DNA of 64,000 bases from Acanthacorydalis orientalis. Lineage: Eukaryota; Arthropoda; Insecta; Megaloptera; Corydalidae. Made by a program: the position numbers and the translations under genes. Shown here in pieces: positions 1 to 13,349 of the stretch. Where the stretch lies: NCBI GenBank assembly GCA_034766995.1, contig CM068313.1, positions 29,033,325 through 29,097,324 on the forward strand, given 5' to 3'. The notes under the pieces are model-generated. The model ran no database searches. It worked only from the letters and a program-made list of their open reading frames with translations, and was not told where the DNA came from. How positions within the stretch are numbered: the stretch's first letter is position 1; each line of letters opens with the position of its first letter.

Positions 1-101
1 TGGTATAAAAATAAATTAACTGTTTTTATACATAACTAATCAATTTTTGTAAACAAATTAAATTTATAAAATAATGTTAATTGTATATATATATAGGTAT
101 A

Positions 102-134
<33 letters not shown>

Positions 135-138
135 TATA

Positions 139-176
<38 letters not shown>

Positions 177-823
177 TATAATTTTCTACTTTAATTTATT
201 TTGTTAGACAAAATACGAGATTGATATAATAGCGTTTGTAATCTACATGTTATCATATCACCAAAGGCGGGTTGACAATGTTGCAGAAAGAAGTTAATCG
301 TAGCCAAACAAGTAATTAGTTGTTTTATTTGACTTAGCTGTCATAAGAGTTATATAAAATTTATATATATATATATATATATATATGTCGTCATTAATTA
401 AATTGATTTCAATATTTAGGCAAGTAGTGAAAGACATATTAAAAACATATTCATTGATTTGTGTTACAATAAATATTAACACATGTTACTAATGATATTA
501 TGTATATATATATATATAAATCAATATGTCATATGGTTTCTGTTATCAGTTGTATTAATCAAATCTGCAATGGTACCTTCAAATTTACCTATTTACATGT
601 TCAAAATGTCTGAAGCAAATGTATGGCTTTAGTATTAACCTTGTTTATGCATCCATCACTGACAATCTACAACCCTGCCCTAGATCAAAATGACAGCAAT
701 TTCTCTTTAAGTTGCTTAATTTTACTGTACATTATTTAGAAAATAATGTTAGTGTACCTCTATTTTTAAATGTACATACACATATTTACATTGTTTATAC
801 ATAAACGTATACACACATTTCTG

Positions 824-907
<84 letters not shown>

Positions 908-1575
908 TTTAAATGTGATTTTAGAAAAATAATGCATGGAAATTTAATTTTATATTTTCAATAACGAATTTATTTCATAAAATTGTTACCAATTAGTTAA
1001 AATTTTATACTACAGTAAGATAATTTTAATGAAGAAACAAATTTACAAATTATTTCATTTGTGTTTTTTTTGTGCAAATTTATTTATTCTCTAAAAAGTT
1101 ATATTAATTCGACTGCATTTTATTTTAGAAAATACTATTAAAATCAAAAAAATTAAAGGTATATTTACTTATCGACTACATAAATTCATTAAAATTTCAC
1201 ACTATTATTTAATAGATAGTTATTGAACACTTTACTGGAACAAACTTTTACTGTGTTTCTGAAGGCTTCTTGGCTTTGATGCCCAAACCACTTTAGTTCA
1301 CAAACTGAATTATCTTGTACATTAATCCGTCGACTTGGGGCCGAAGATGTTTACTATAACCGTATTGTCGATCTGCTTTAATTTTGAGTTTAGTATTGGT
1401 AACTTGTTTAAGTATTTCTATCATCTGCATAGAAAACAATGTGGTTGGATATATTGTTTTCATACAATAAAGCGTAGAATATTTTAAATAAAGCTTCAAC
1501 GAAACTTTATGAGAATTTAATAGATTTACATAATTTGTGTTCGTCTCTTTATTTGCGAATGTCCCTTAATTCACA

Positions 1576-1590
1576 CATACATATATACAT

Positions 1591-1688
<98 letters not shown>
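1576..1688. repeat. (TA)n microsatellite with CATATA interruptions
   Basis: About 113 bp of TA repeat. Its left part is punctuated by CATATA/ACATAT units and its right part is nearly pure (TA)n. It is one of the longest tracts in the first 10 kb. Confidence 0.95.
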
Positions 1689-1924
1689 TTAAAAAATATG
1701 CCTGAAAGTTCATTGTTCTTTATAATATAATTATTTTTATTTCATTATAACTTCAGTCAATAAATGTATACTTTTTGTTTCATTTAGTTACATTTTTATT
1801 AACGAAATTCATTAATTAAATATTTTTATGTAAATGTTTTAATATTTATTAGAAGAGAATTAAATTTCAGATAAATTGTAAAATACAACACTATAATTTC
1901 AATGATTAAAGTATAAATTTATAA

Positions 1925-1991
<67 letters not shown>

Positions 1992-2040
1992 CAGATAGAT
2001 ATTTAGGCCATTTTAATATATAATAGGTAATAAAAATATA

Positions 2041-2064
2041 GACGTATAGAGAGACGTATAGAGA
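2041..2064. repeat. 12-bp tandem duplication
   Basis: The unit GACGTATAGAGA occurs twice head to tail and is followed by a partial AGTATA. It is a short local duplication with no evident function. Confidence 0.8.
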
Positions 2065-3833
2065 AGTATAAAATAATGATATATTTTATATAATGTAATA
2101 TAAATTAACTTGTTACAAAAAATGTTTATAATTTATGTGTAATGTAATTTATCAACATATTTTTATTAATTTAATCATTTCTTATATCTTATTCTAATAT
2201 ATTTGAAAATATATCGAAAAAAATTAACACATAATACAAAAATGTACGTTTTTTTATTTGTAAAAATGAAAATATAAATATTTAATATATAAAACGCTCA
2301 CGTACATTTTAGATTTAATGTAACTTTATTGTAGAGCATTTTAATTGACGTATTACATTAAGAAACATAATTATTAAATATAGAGAGAAATAAGTTATAT
2401 TTTTCTTTCTAATTTATATTTAATGGAATAATATTTTTTTTATTTTTTTAATAATTTTAAATATGAATCGAGTTTAGTTTTGATTACATTTGTTTTAATG
2501 CTGATACAAATGTTGACATTTTTTTATTTCAATAACACGATAATATTCTTTTATCGTAGTTCATGCACTTGTTATATGTTATGTATAAATACGAAATGTA
2601 TAATTATTATAATAGTTTATTTAATTAAATAGTAAAATAACATAAAACATTCACATTTACAAACTGTACTACAACAGTCATCAGTCTAATCTTTTATAAA
2701 TAACATAAAACCTCTTATAGTTATCAACTTGAAGTTATTTGAATTAGTATGTAAGTAGTAAAATGTAGAGTAGTATAATGAAACTATGAAATGTTCAGAA
2801 GCTTTTACACCACGAGGATAATGATAGAATGTAGGAGGATAATATTCCTTTTGAATTCTTTTTGTATTTATTTTTTTAGCAAATGTTTTTAAAACAATAT
2901 AAGAGATGTGTTTCATTTACCATTAAATATTGATTTTTATACCATAAATTGTTTTCCTATATAATTTTGATTAAAAAAATTAAATAAAACAATCAAAATG
3001 AAAAAAAAAATTTTTAAGAACTTCATCAATGTAATAAGTAATTTAAGCATGGTGTAGTAGTGAGAAATGTAATCATTTTGCATATTTAAGCAATATAAAT
3101 GGCCATTATGTAAATAAAAGGAAAAATAAAAGATTTTATTATTTTGTATAAGTTGAATACGCTATTTTGTAAGAAAAACATATAATTAATATAAAACCAA
3201 ATCGCAGCACTTTCATTGTTACGTAAGAAATACTTTTTGATATCTCAACGTTGTCGCTTAAAACTTTTAACAAAATCATCCGAGGGTGAAATAAACACAA
3301 CATATCTTTCTTTTGACAGGTGTCAGTGGAAAGATTAATAATCGTCACTGATGTATATTTGATTGACGGATGATTAATATCGTTCGCTTATAAGCTCTAG
3401 AAAAATAACTTTATTAACACATTTAGAAATTTTATAACGATTTTTAATTCATAAATTGTAAAGATGTTCATTATCTCACTAATAAACTTATAAAATATTA
3501 AGTATACACACACATACATATATTTACACACACTTACACATACGCACACACATACAGATATATATATATATATATATATATTTACGTATACATATTGTTC
3601 ATTATGTATAAATATTCAATCATAATAGAAACTTCTTGGATTAGTAAATTTTTATGATAGTATGAATAGAAAATAAGCTCTAGAAATATTTTTTAAATTA
3701 TTATATAAAATGTACTTCTAATTTATAAATATATTTATATCTTTTTTAACTAGTATTTGAAATTTGAATTGAAAATTATTTTATTTTGTTTCTATTTTAT
3801 TATATATTTACACTCATTGGCACGACATACCCA

Positions 3834-3873
<40 letters not shown>

Positions 3874-4235
3874 ATATATATATATATGTATATATATATT
3901 TGAATAAAATTGTGGTAGTTCAAAATGCCGATAAGATATAATTACTTGATATTTTTTTGTATTTAAAGCCATTCTGAAAATTATAAGTTTAAACACGAAG
4001 AAAAAGTATATGATTCGAAAAATAAATATTAGCATTACTTAACATAAGCTAGTGTTGATTTCATTAAATAGATGATTTTAAATAAAAAAATATATGTATT
4101 TTATTTATATAATTTTTATTGTTCAAGTTTCTATCATTTTTTTAATTCATTGATTTTATAATATTATATAAAAATTAGATACTTACTCCAAATTCAATAT
4201 TTTTAAGTTATTCCTGTGTGGGAATTAGGATAATG

Positions 4236-4300
<65 letters not shown>

Positions 4301-5041
4301 AAAATCATAAAATTAAAAAAAAATATTTTTATAAGTAAAAAAAGTTTATAATGGATTTTATTATAGAGTGTCAGTAGGTTTATACCAGTTTTATAAAATG
4401 TTGACATGTCATCATTAAACATCAAGTTTAACAAATGATGCTTAAAACACGTGTAATAACATTTAGTTGTTTGATGTTATTACACTGTTTGGATATCATC
4501 TAAAGTGAACGCTTATCATAATCTGTCAATCATTTCATATAAAATTTTGTCAGTAAAGGTTAATACGAAAATATAAAATGATGACACGTTTTATGAACAG
4601 ATATAAACTATTTTATTAATGTTTAGATTTAATTAATGCGAAAATTCAGCATGGGATTATAATTTAAACCATTGTGCATATTTCTTATTTAAATTTATTT
4701 TGTTAAAATTTATATATTTAAACGAATATGAGTTACAATCCACTTTGTAGCATGTTTTATATTTCATTTCGGAAACTCTTTTTGACTATTAAAAAAACAA
4801 CGAATTTTGAACAAACGTCTGATAATTAAATTTTAATAAGGGTTTTCAAAAAATATATAAAAAAAATAAAATATATTTTACATTGATATATAATAAAATT
4901 TACTTGACATATTATTTAACGAACAATGTTGAGATCAAATTAATTGTAAATTTAATATGATTTATTTTCCATCTTTTGAAATGAAACTTTCGAATTGTTC
5001 CTTAAATCTAAATTATCTATTTAAAGTAAGAAATTATTTGC

Positions 5042-5098
<57 letters not shown>

Positions 5099-5292
5099 AA
5101 CAGGAAGTGAGAGAGGAAAGAGAACTTAGTATCAAATGATTTAAATCGGTAATTCTTTTTTTTATTGTTTTATAGAGATTTAACTAATGATGAAATTTGT
5201 ATTTGTATACGGTATTTTTTAAAATTAACTTAAATTCTATGGTATGAATATATAAATTTCATAGTACCTGTAAATGTTTTCATTGTACAATG

Positions 5293-5487
5293 CTCCCTGT
5301 CTTTTACCTCAACTGCGGGAGTGCAACGGTGTCTTTTCCTCTTCCAACTCTTTTACTCTACATAACTGACTGTAATTAAGGGACACCGAATAACAAACGT
5401 CGCGCTTTAAATGGGCGTTTCTATTCGACAAATCGTTCCCTTTCGTACCGCAACAGGCTCTTGAAGTGTGAGCGGTATAACAGGGAG
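5293..5487. other. GC-richer block bounded by inverted CTCCCTGT
   Basis: A 195-bp stretch clearly richer in G+C than its surroundings. It begins with CTCCCTGT, then CTTTTACC, and ends with the inverted form, GGTATAACAGGGAG. The matched ends resemble short terminal inverted repeats (CTCCCTGT, with a looser TACC match further in). I see no convincing target-site duplication. A 29-codon plus-strand frame runs from the ATG at about 5291 but shows no family features. It may be a miniature transposon or a conserved non-coding element. Confidence 0.35.
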
Positions 5488-5499
5488 AACTGTATCTTA

Positions 5500-7091
5500 T
5501 ATCTTTTTTATTCAGAATAAAATTAATATATTTTTATAAAGAAATAAAAAAATATGTAAATACTTGTAGTGAATATATATATATATATATTAATGCTTTA
5601 ATTCTTCGCAGCCGTTATTTTCGAAGAATAATTGAATAGTTTGTACTTATTTTATAAACACATCAATTTTTTTCAAAAATGATATTTTCTACGTACGAAG
5701 AAGAAAAATTGAGGAAAAACAAAAATCACGACGATGAAATATTAATGCTTTTCAAATATAATACACAGTACAAGCTGACAGCCGTTGACATAATAAGAAG
5801 TATTCTTTTTTCATTCGATATTTGAAATATTATTTTTTCCCTAACATTTCTCCCTATTGCAGACACATGTTACATACTAGCACGTCTGGCGTCGCATAGA
5901 ATATGTATATCTCATGATCTCTTTCGTATGAGATTTTAGGAGAGATATTATTTGCTATTTCATATCATATTAGTCTGTGAATGTAAGTAGTATTAAGTTC
6001 AAGAGGGATCTTATTTGTTTATGGTTACATTTATTAAAATGTGATTTGAATGTTTAAATTATTATATATATTTTTTAAAAAAACTATAAAATATGAATGA
6101 ATTCTCAACTATGAACTTAATATGTATTTTTCAAGTAATTTTTGAATTTGTTGTGATATTGTATAATTTTTTGATTTAATATTTTTTAATTTTTATCAAA
6201 GCACTTTTCTTGATTTCTAAAATTATTGATGTTCAAAACTTCATTACCATAAAATAAAATAGTTTATAAAAAAGGTTGTTTCAAATAAAATAGTTATTTC
6301 AGGGTTTTCTTACTTAAGAAGATTATTGAAGGTTTTCATAGTGTTTTCGCAACATGACAATATCAGCCTTTTCACTTTCATAAAAAATAATCTACATTTA
6401 AACTTTTTTTTATTATAAAATTCAGAAAATGCACATACTGTGTAGTCATTCAGTTCAAAAATGAATGTTTGATTGACTAGTTTTATAACAAATAAATGTT
6501 TACAAGAAATTAATGTTATCATTTTAAAAGGTACTTTTTTATCATTAAAATAAGATACTTTTACCAATTATACTTTTATTCAATATAAGATATTCATTTT
6601 ATTAATAATTATATAATAAATTTAAGTAAACTAAATTACATGTTAATCTATCAATGACATGTAATTAAAGTAAATATTTTAGAAACATATTTAAAGATAC
6701 TATTTAAAATTAAATTATAGCAGTTTTCAATTATTTCCTATTCATTAAAAACAAACTTTTGAAAATATCGACTTAAAATGTATTATTTTTTAGAGCAGTG
6801 TATGGAAAACAGCAGTAACATTTTTAATAGCATACATTATACTCCAATATAGTATTACGGATGGTTTTATACATAATGGAATGCGCAAAACTTTATCCTG
6901 GTTTTCAGAAGATTACACACATTTATTCAAAAACAATCGAGTTTCTGATACTATTAAAGTAAATTGTACACTGTTACTAAAATATTTATTTATATTTTCT
7001 AATAAGTTGTGTAAACTGAAGAACTTTTACCTTCTTTCCTATTAATTTGTAAAATTGACAGTTAAATTTTTGGTTCTGATAAACTATATTA

Positions 7092-7140
<49 letters not shown>

Positions 7141-7530
7141 AATATATAATAAAAATTTTAAATTTCTAATATAAATTTTATAATTCATAACATTTTTCAA
7201 TGCGATAAATTAATTAATATTGTCATTTATAGTAATTGTTTGTACATAATTTATTTTACAAATTGACTAATATATTTTATAACAAAATAGTACACTGACA
7301 TAGGGATTTAAAGTTTTAAATAATTTCTCATTTTGTGTTCAAAATTTTTTTTAACTAATTCACTATTTTTGTAACATAAATTTCTCATCAAAATATTTAA
7401 AATAATTTGCTTTTTTTAAAAGAAATAGAAACAGTAAACCCGATTTAATATATATTACATGAATGATGTTTTTGTGTATGCCTCTTAAATATAATCATAT
7501 GTAACACAACTGCATAACGTTCTCTTAAAG
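5500..7530. other. Non-coding DNA upstream of troponin C
   Basis: AT-rich sequence with a short TA run at about 5575-5590 and a long tract at 7093-7138. I see no coding signal on either strand. Small open frames such as the minus-strand one at 6310-6567 have no recognisable motif and random-looking composition. Confidence 0.7.
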
Positions 7531-7618
7531 GTGTTTATGAGATTTGGCACAAAAGTGCTGCTTTATTTTATGAAGCCGTCCCATGTTGTTGGTTGGGTGC
7601 ATACGACTCTTTAGAGAC

Positions 7619-7627
7619 TATATAAAC
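7619..7627 (+). promoter_or_regulatory. Predicted TATA box of troponin C
   Basis: TATATAAAC lies about 330 bp upstream of the troponin C ATG, inside a GC-richer block (about 7540-7960) that stands out from the flanking AT-rich DNA. A start site about 30 bp downstream, near 7648-7652, would give a 5' UTR of roughly 300 nt. A TATA promoter suits a highly expressed muscle gene. No transcript data are available to fix the start. Confidence 0.5.
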
Positions 7628-7952
7628 GGTATGCTCCAGTTTCGAAGACTTTAGCGTCTCTCTCTCTCCAGAATTTACAAAGCGAGTTATATAACTGTTA
7701 AGCCTGCACCTTTAGTATTTCGTCTTATTCTACAGTAAGAATAGTTTAGGTGGTAACACGACAAACTTAACGTCATCAAGTTTTTGAAGCAGTATATATT
7801 GTGTGCGCACATTTTGGTCTCGTGATATACGGTGCACGGGTTCAGAGCACTTGTACGTAACTTTATTGCATCGTTTCGCACGAATAAGATTCTGTGACCG
7901 TGGAAACTGTATGGTATATACTTGTGGAAGAAAAGATTTTCATCTAGTGAAT

Positions 7953-7955
7953 ATG
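7953..7955 (+). CDS. TpnC: Troponin C coding exon 1 (ATG only)
   Basis: Only the start codon is coding here. It is followed at once by the donor GTACGT (7956). The 5' UTR lies in the GC-richer sequence upstream. The frame that reads through 7803-7997 without splicing is a shadow of this UTR exon. Confidence 0.85.
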
Positions 7956-8668
7956 GTACGTGGATATGAGACACATTTTTCGCAATATGTTTGTTGATTT
8001 CGTTTGAAAAGATTTTTCACAGAAATGTTTAATACCCATATAATATTTTTTATACCTACATACTTTTTTATGCACACATATCTATTCGTATATACAAACA
8101 CACACTTTTGAATACATATACACATTTGAATGAATTTTTAAATGGATACTAATTTAAACCATTATAATATTTGATAAAATAATTACTTTATTTTCAGACT
8201 GAAACCTTAGATCCGGAACAAGTCTCAAGTAAGTTGTTTGATAATATCTTTTTAATGTGCGGTATATTTAGTAAGCAGACTGATCTGTTCTTTTTTTTAA
8301 ATTATATTTTCATATTGTAGATAGACATATTACAAATAAGTCTATATATGCCATTGAACTCATAAATATAATATAGTATAGTATACTAATAATATAAAAC
8401 CATCAGAACAAATAAGTATATGTCGATAAATATATTTTAAAATGAATAATTATATATATGTAAACATATATATTTAAAGTAAATATTAATATTATATATG
8501 TTTTAAAATACTATTTGTTTCAATCGATAACGTTTCCTGTTACATATACACTTTTATAATTCGATTTTATGCATACAGAAAAGTTTGAAGAAAAAGAAGC
8601 CAAATTGAATAAAAATTGATATACTCTTAAGAAATATTCAAACAGCGTATTTTTTTGTTTTCAGTTTG

Positions 8669-8717
<49 letters not shown>

Positions 8718-8776
8718 CACCCTCACACACATACAAATGTGCACAAACATTTGTACTAATAAACATATATACATTG

Positions 8777-8807
<31 letters not shown>

Positions 8808-9263
8808 ATGTGTATAATACGTGTATGTAAACTCATTGTTTTTGTTCTGTTTGACTTTTTTTCACAAAATAATAGGCTATAAATCAATTAAAAGATAATT
8901 GAATACTTTCATTACCTTTAAAATAGTTTAAATGAAAAATCAATTTTATTATTGTCTCTTTGTTTTTCAAAAGTTGAGATAATGATGTTATATAATATTG
9001 TTATAGTTTAAAATTAAGATTTTCATCATGCTGTAATCCTACTGTATATATGTGTATGCTTTAATAATGGAATTTTGGTACACGTACTTAATTTCACAGA
9101 CCCATTATGTATGTATAATGAGGAGATGAATTTTGGTTGTTATAAATAAATTTAAAATGACACTTTAACTTTAATAATGTTGGATTAAAGTCGACTTTTA
9201 TGTAACGTTATTACCGGTATGGCGTTTTATTGAAATATATTAAACTGTTTAAGTACTATTACC

Positions 9264-9325
<62 letters not shown>

Positions 9326-9471
9326 AAATCAGTGGAAATGAATAGCATTTAATTGTGTAAAATGGAAAATCATGGAAGAGGGCTTTATCCAGCAGTGGAT
9401 TGACAGTCTGCTGCTGCTGCTGATTATATTATATATATATACATTATATATATGTATATATATAGATAGAT

Positions 9472-9502
<31 letters not shown>

Positions 9503-9655
9503 ACTTATAAATGAAACTATTTAGGTATATTTTAATAATTTTATGAGTGAATTATTAAAATAAATTAATTTTTCGAAATTTCGACTTACAACTGTTTATT
9601 TAATTTGTTTGCCTATTTGGTGTTTAAGGGCGTGTCGACTTCTTATTTATTTGAA

Positions 9656-9690
<35 letters not shown>

Positions 9691-10603
9691 AACTTAATGA
9701 AATAATATATATTACTAATTTTCGATGGCAATGAAATATTTTAATTTGTTATTATTATTTGTTTAATGTTTTTATAAAATACTATTCTAGTATATTTTTA
9801 GGTGAAAATTATTTTTATAATTGGTTTTAATGGAAAATATTTCTTTTGAGGATTTAAAGGTTTTTAATTCATTTTTTCTCATTTTCAATAATATATTATT
9901 AGAGTTGATATGTTTTTATTAATATTTTTTTTCAAAAAGTTCATTCTATGCATGGCACTTATTTAAAATATTTTATATAAATATTAAATTTCTTATGAAA
10001 ATAAATGTGAATATTTATGATTTTAAAGATTTTAAATATCTTTATGAATTTATATATTATTTCCTGTCATCTGAAATTAAAAATAATTTTCTATATGTTT
10101 CATGATGATTATATCATATAAGATACCATAAATATATACTTTCTTTGTAAATGTGAAGAATGTCATTAAGAAATATAACTGAAATAATGATGAAATTTTG
10201 TAGTATTTACTTTAGAAAACATGAGTTTATTGTGAAAAAACTAAAAATTATTTATAGTTTGACAGTAGTTTGTGTTTCCTTTCTTTGAATCCTGCCTAGT
10301 TGTTTTAGTGTAAGGGTTTTGAACTGTGTTTTGACAATAAACATACATGTAGGTGATGTCTGTAGGTAGGTGACAGTCTTTGATGTCAACATGTTTTTGA
10401 GTATATTTCAATTAAAATCACAAGTAAATATAAAGGAGGTGAATAAAAACAAAACTTTGAATAATACATTTTGATATAATAATTTTTAAGACAATGCCAT
10501 TTATTATTCCCTATATTTGAATAAAAAAATTTAAATTATTTGCTACAAAAAATAATAGTATATCTTCACATGAACATACATACATTATACATATGTATAT
10601 TTA

Positions 10604-10642
<39 letters not shown>

Positions 10643-11093
10643 AAGTTATATATGAAGCATAATTTGTTTCAATCGAAAAAGAAATTAATTGAAGACCAAC
10701 AATTATATTATTCATATAGAATATCATATTGATAATGATACTTGTTTATATTGTTTAATGACATTTGTCTACAGTAAAAAATATATACTAGAGATGATTT
10801 TTAAACTAACTTTTCAATATATCCCATTCATTTTCTAGAAGTATAAAAATGTTAAAACGCTAGTCAGTTTTTTCACTTCGTTAAAAAGAAACTTTGATGA
10901 TCGAGAAAGATACTTTTTTCAGTAGACACTATAGATATTAAAATTTAATATGATTAAACTTTCATAAGCAGAAAAAGTTCGAAATTAGTTTTTAGAATAT
11001 TCTTTTTAGCAAAGTTGCTATTGAATCCTTATATAAATAGGGAAAGTTTAATCATATACAACAAGTGTTTATAGCGAAGAATATGAATGTATA

Positions 11094-11148
<55 letters not shown>

Positions 11149-11772
11149 TATGTAATATGATTGATAAATAATTTACGGTTATTAATAAATTTGTTCTTGT
11201 TTCCTACTATTTGAATATTCATTAAGTACTCTCCGAATAATTTTAAAAAATATAGCATACTATTTGCTTAATGTAATACGAATAATATTAAATTCATATT
11301 ACAATTTCGCAAGATGAATATAGTTATGTTAATTGATACAACAATTGAATTATTTATGTATAAAAAAGATAAAATTCGATTAAATAGATAAAAAAAATTC
11401 GTCAATGTACAATTGTTTATTAAATTTAGTGACAATAAATAAATTTATATTTAAATTGATCAAAGTATTTTATTTCTTATTGAAAATTACAATAGATTTA
11501 AATTTATTTCTGGTAATTTTATCGTCCATTATGATTAAGTCAAGCATTTTCCGAGTAGTATCCGATCGTCAAAACCAACTTTGCCACAAACTTTGTAGAG
11601 ATGACCGTCGGAAATTTAAATCCTGATAATCAGGGCGTGTTAAAGAAGACGTAATTAATGGCAGATGTTAATTTCAAATTACTTACTGTTCCAGTGTTAT
11701 GCAAAATTTAATTAAATATGGTCATATTTTATTTATCTTTTTATATTTAAAATAAATAAACACTAATTGAAA

Positions 11773-11831
<59 letters not shown>

Positions 11832-12566
11832 TCCATACTTACATATATTTACGTTGTTTTCAGAATTTGAAAATTATATCCTGTCAGATAATTCCATATA
11901 ATTCTCATGTCACTTAACAAGAAGGGTTTATTATTTATTTATTATAATAATATTGAATTAAAAGTACTTGTACACATAAAAAATATATCAGATAATAAAT
12001 ATTTTATAAGGATTTAATTGTCGTTGAAGTACAAGTATTATCTAAGTTAATAAGACAAAATTATTAAAACGAATTAGATATATGAAATGTATAAACAATT
12101 TAATTAATTATTTTTTATTATTTTTACAAATACGTACATACCAATATGTATATATATACATATATATATATATAGAGAGAGAGAGGGGAGGGAGAGCATT
12201 TTGTATAAACATAATGTATAGAATTAAATAATACAAATGAGTTTGTAAAGCCATTAGTGTATAAATTAATTTTATTTTCGTACAAATTCTGGTCAAATAG
12301 CATACATATTTTATTTTTTTTTCATATTTTTACCTAATCCAGATGTATAAAGTGTATATATATATATATATATATATATAATACATACATATGCACATAT
12401 AATATATTTGTATGTATTTTTAGAAAGTACATATTAACAAAAATAGAAGAAAATAGCGAACATATTAAGTCATGTTGAAGAGGTACAGGTTATTTTATTC
12501 ATTTTATTTTCTTTTTATTGTAAGCTGACGAATATTATTGGTTGATTTTTATGTTTGATATTTTTA

Positions 12567-12629
<63 letters not shown>

Positions 12630-12839
12630 ACTGAGGAAAAAATAAGAGTAAAATAGCGTTACACAGATGCTCATACTGACATGTGTATATGAAACATTTA
12701 CATGGTTAATTTATACCACTAGAATAAACTGATCAGAAATTTAAAAAAAACCAATTGCTATCTTTTATATGAAATGATTAAATTAAGTTTTAAAATAAAT
12801 ATTTACACACTTCAATACTGATATTCATAATGTTTTATC

Positions 12840-12913
<74 letters not shown>

Positions 12914-13311
12914 TGAGTATATGTAAAATGTATGAAAATGCATTATGTTATCGATTTAAAGTATTATTAAAAACACTTTCCATAAATTAATTATTGGTAA
13001 ACTTTTGAATGTATTTACTGATACGTATATAAATGAGAAATGATGACATATTTGTAGGATATATTGTTATTCATATCTTAAATAATAAAAAAAAACCTTT
13101 ATTTCAGTGCTGAAGAGAGCATTTTCCATGTTTGATTCGGGAAAAGTTGGAAAAATCGAGAAAGAAAAAGTACGAACTATTCTTAATACTTTAGGTCACG
13201 CTTATTATGACAAAAAGTTAGAAGTATTATTAGATAAAGAAGACAAGGAAGGTAAGTAAAATTAAATATAATATTTTGTAATATTATACACTGAACTATT
13301 ATATTAATATT

Positions 13312-13349
<38 letters not shown>

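Larger units (their letters stand above)
1..5292. other. Upstream non-coding DNA with TA microsatellites
   Basis: No supportable gene. The stretch is AT-rich unique sequence broken by (TA)n or TA-rich tracts at about 84-174, 363-386, 827-899, 1576-1688, 1926-1984, 3560-3582, 3841-3898, 4242-4296 and 5046-5090. The first tract contains the interruption GGTATAG twice, about 39 bp apart, which suggests duplication of part of the tract. The few short open frames here are mostly translated TA repeats (Tyr-Ile runs). Confidence 0.8.
8229..13107 (+). other. Troponin C intron 2
   Basis: A 4879-nt intron. It contains TA tracts at about 8674-8711, 8776-8818, 9268-9322, 9430-9500, 9657-9687, 10612-10640, 11094-11151, 11777-11831, 12357-12382, 12572-12628 and 12842-12907, and an RTE-like 3' tail with a CTG run (9357-9422). 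I see no other gene. The open frame at 11405-11626 has no recognisable features. Confidence 0.85.

Noticed and set aside
85..175. Possible CRISPR-like spacing from repeated GGTATAG in TA DNA
   Set aside because: Only two copies occur, inside a microsatellite, in a eukaryotic sequence.
5361..5375. ACTGACTGTA as an inverted partner to the Tc1-like end at 47248
   Set aside because: The match is only about 10 bp, more than 40 kb away and unflanked by related sequence.
7803..7997. 64-codon plus-strand frame over the troponin C start region
   Set aside because: It overlaps the 5' UTR and intron 1 of troponin C in another frame and has no independent support.
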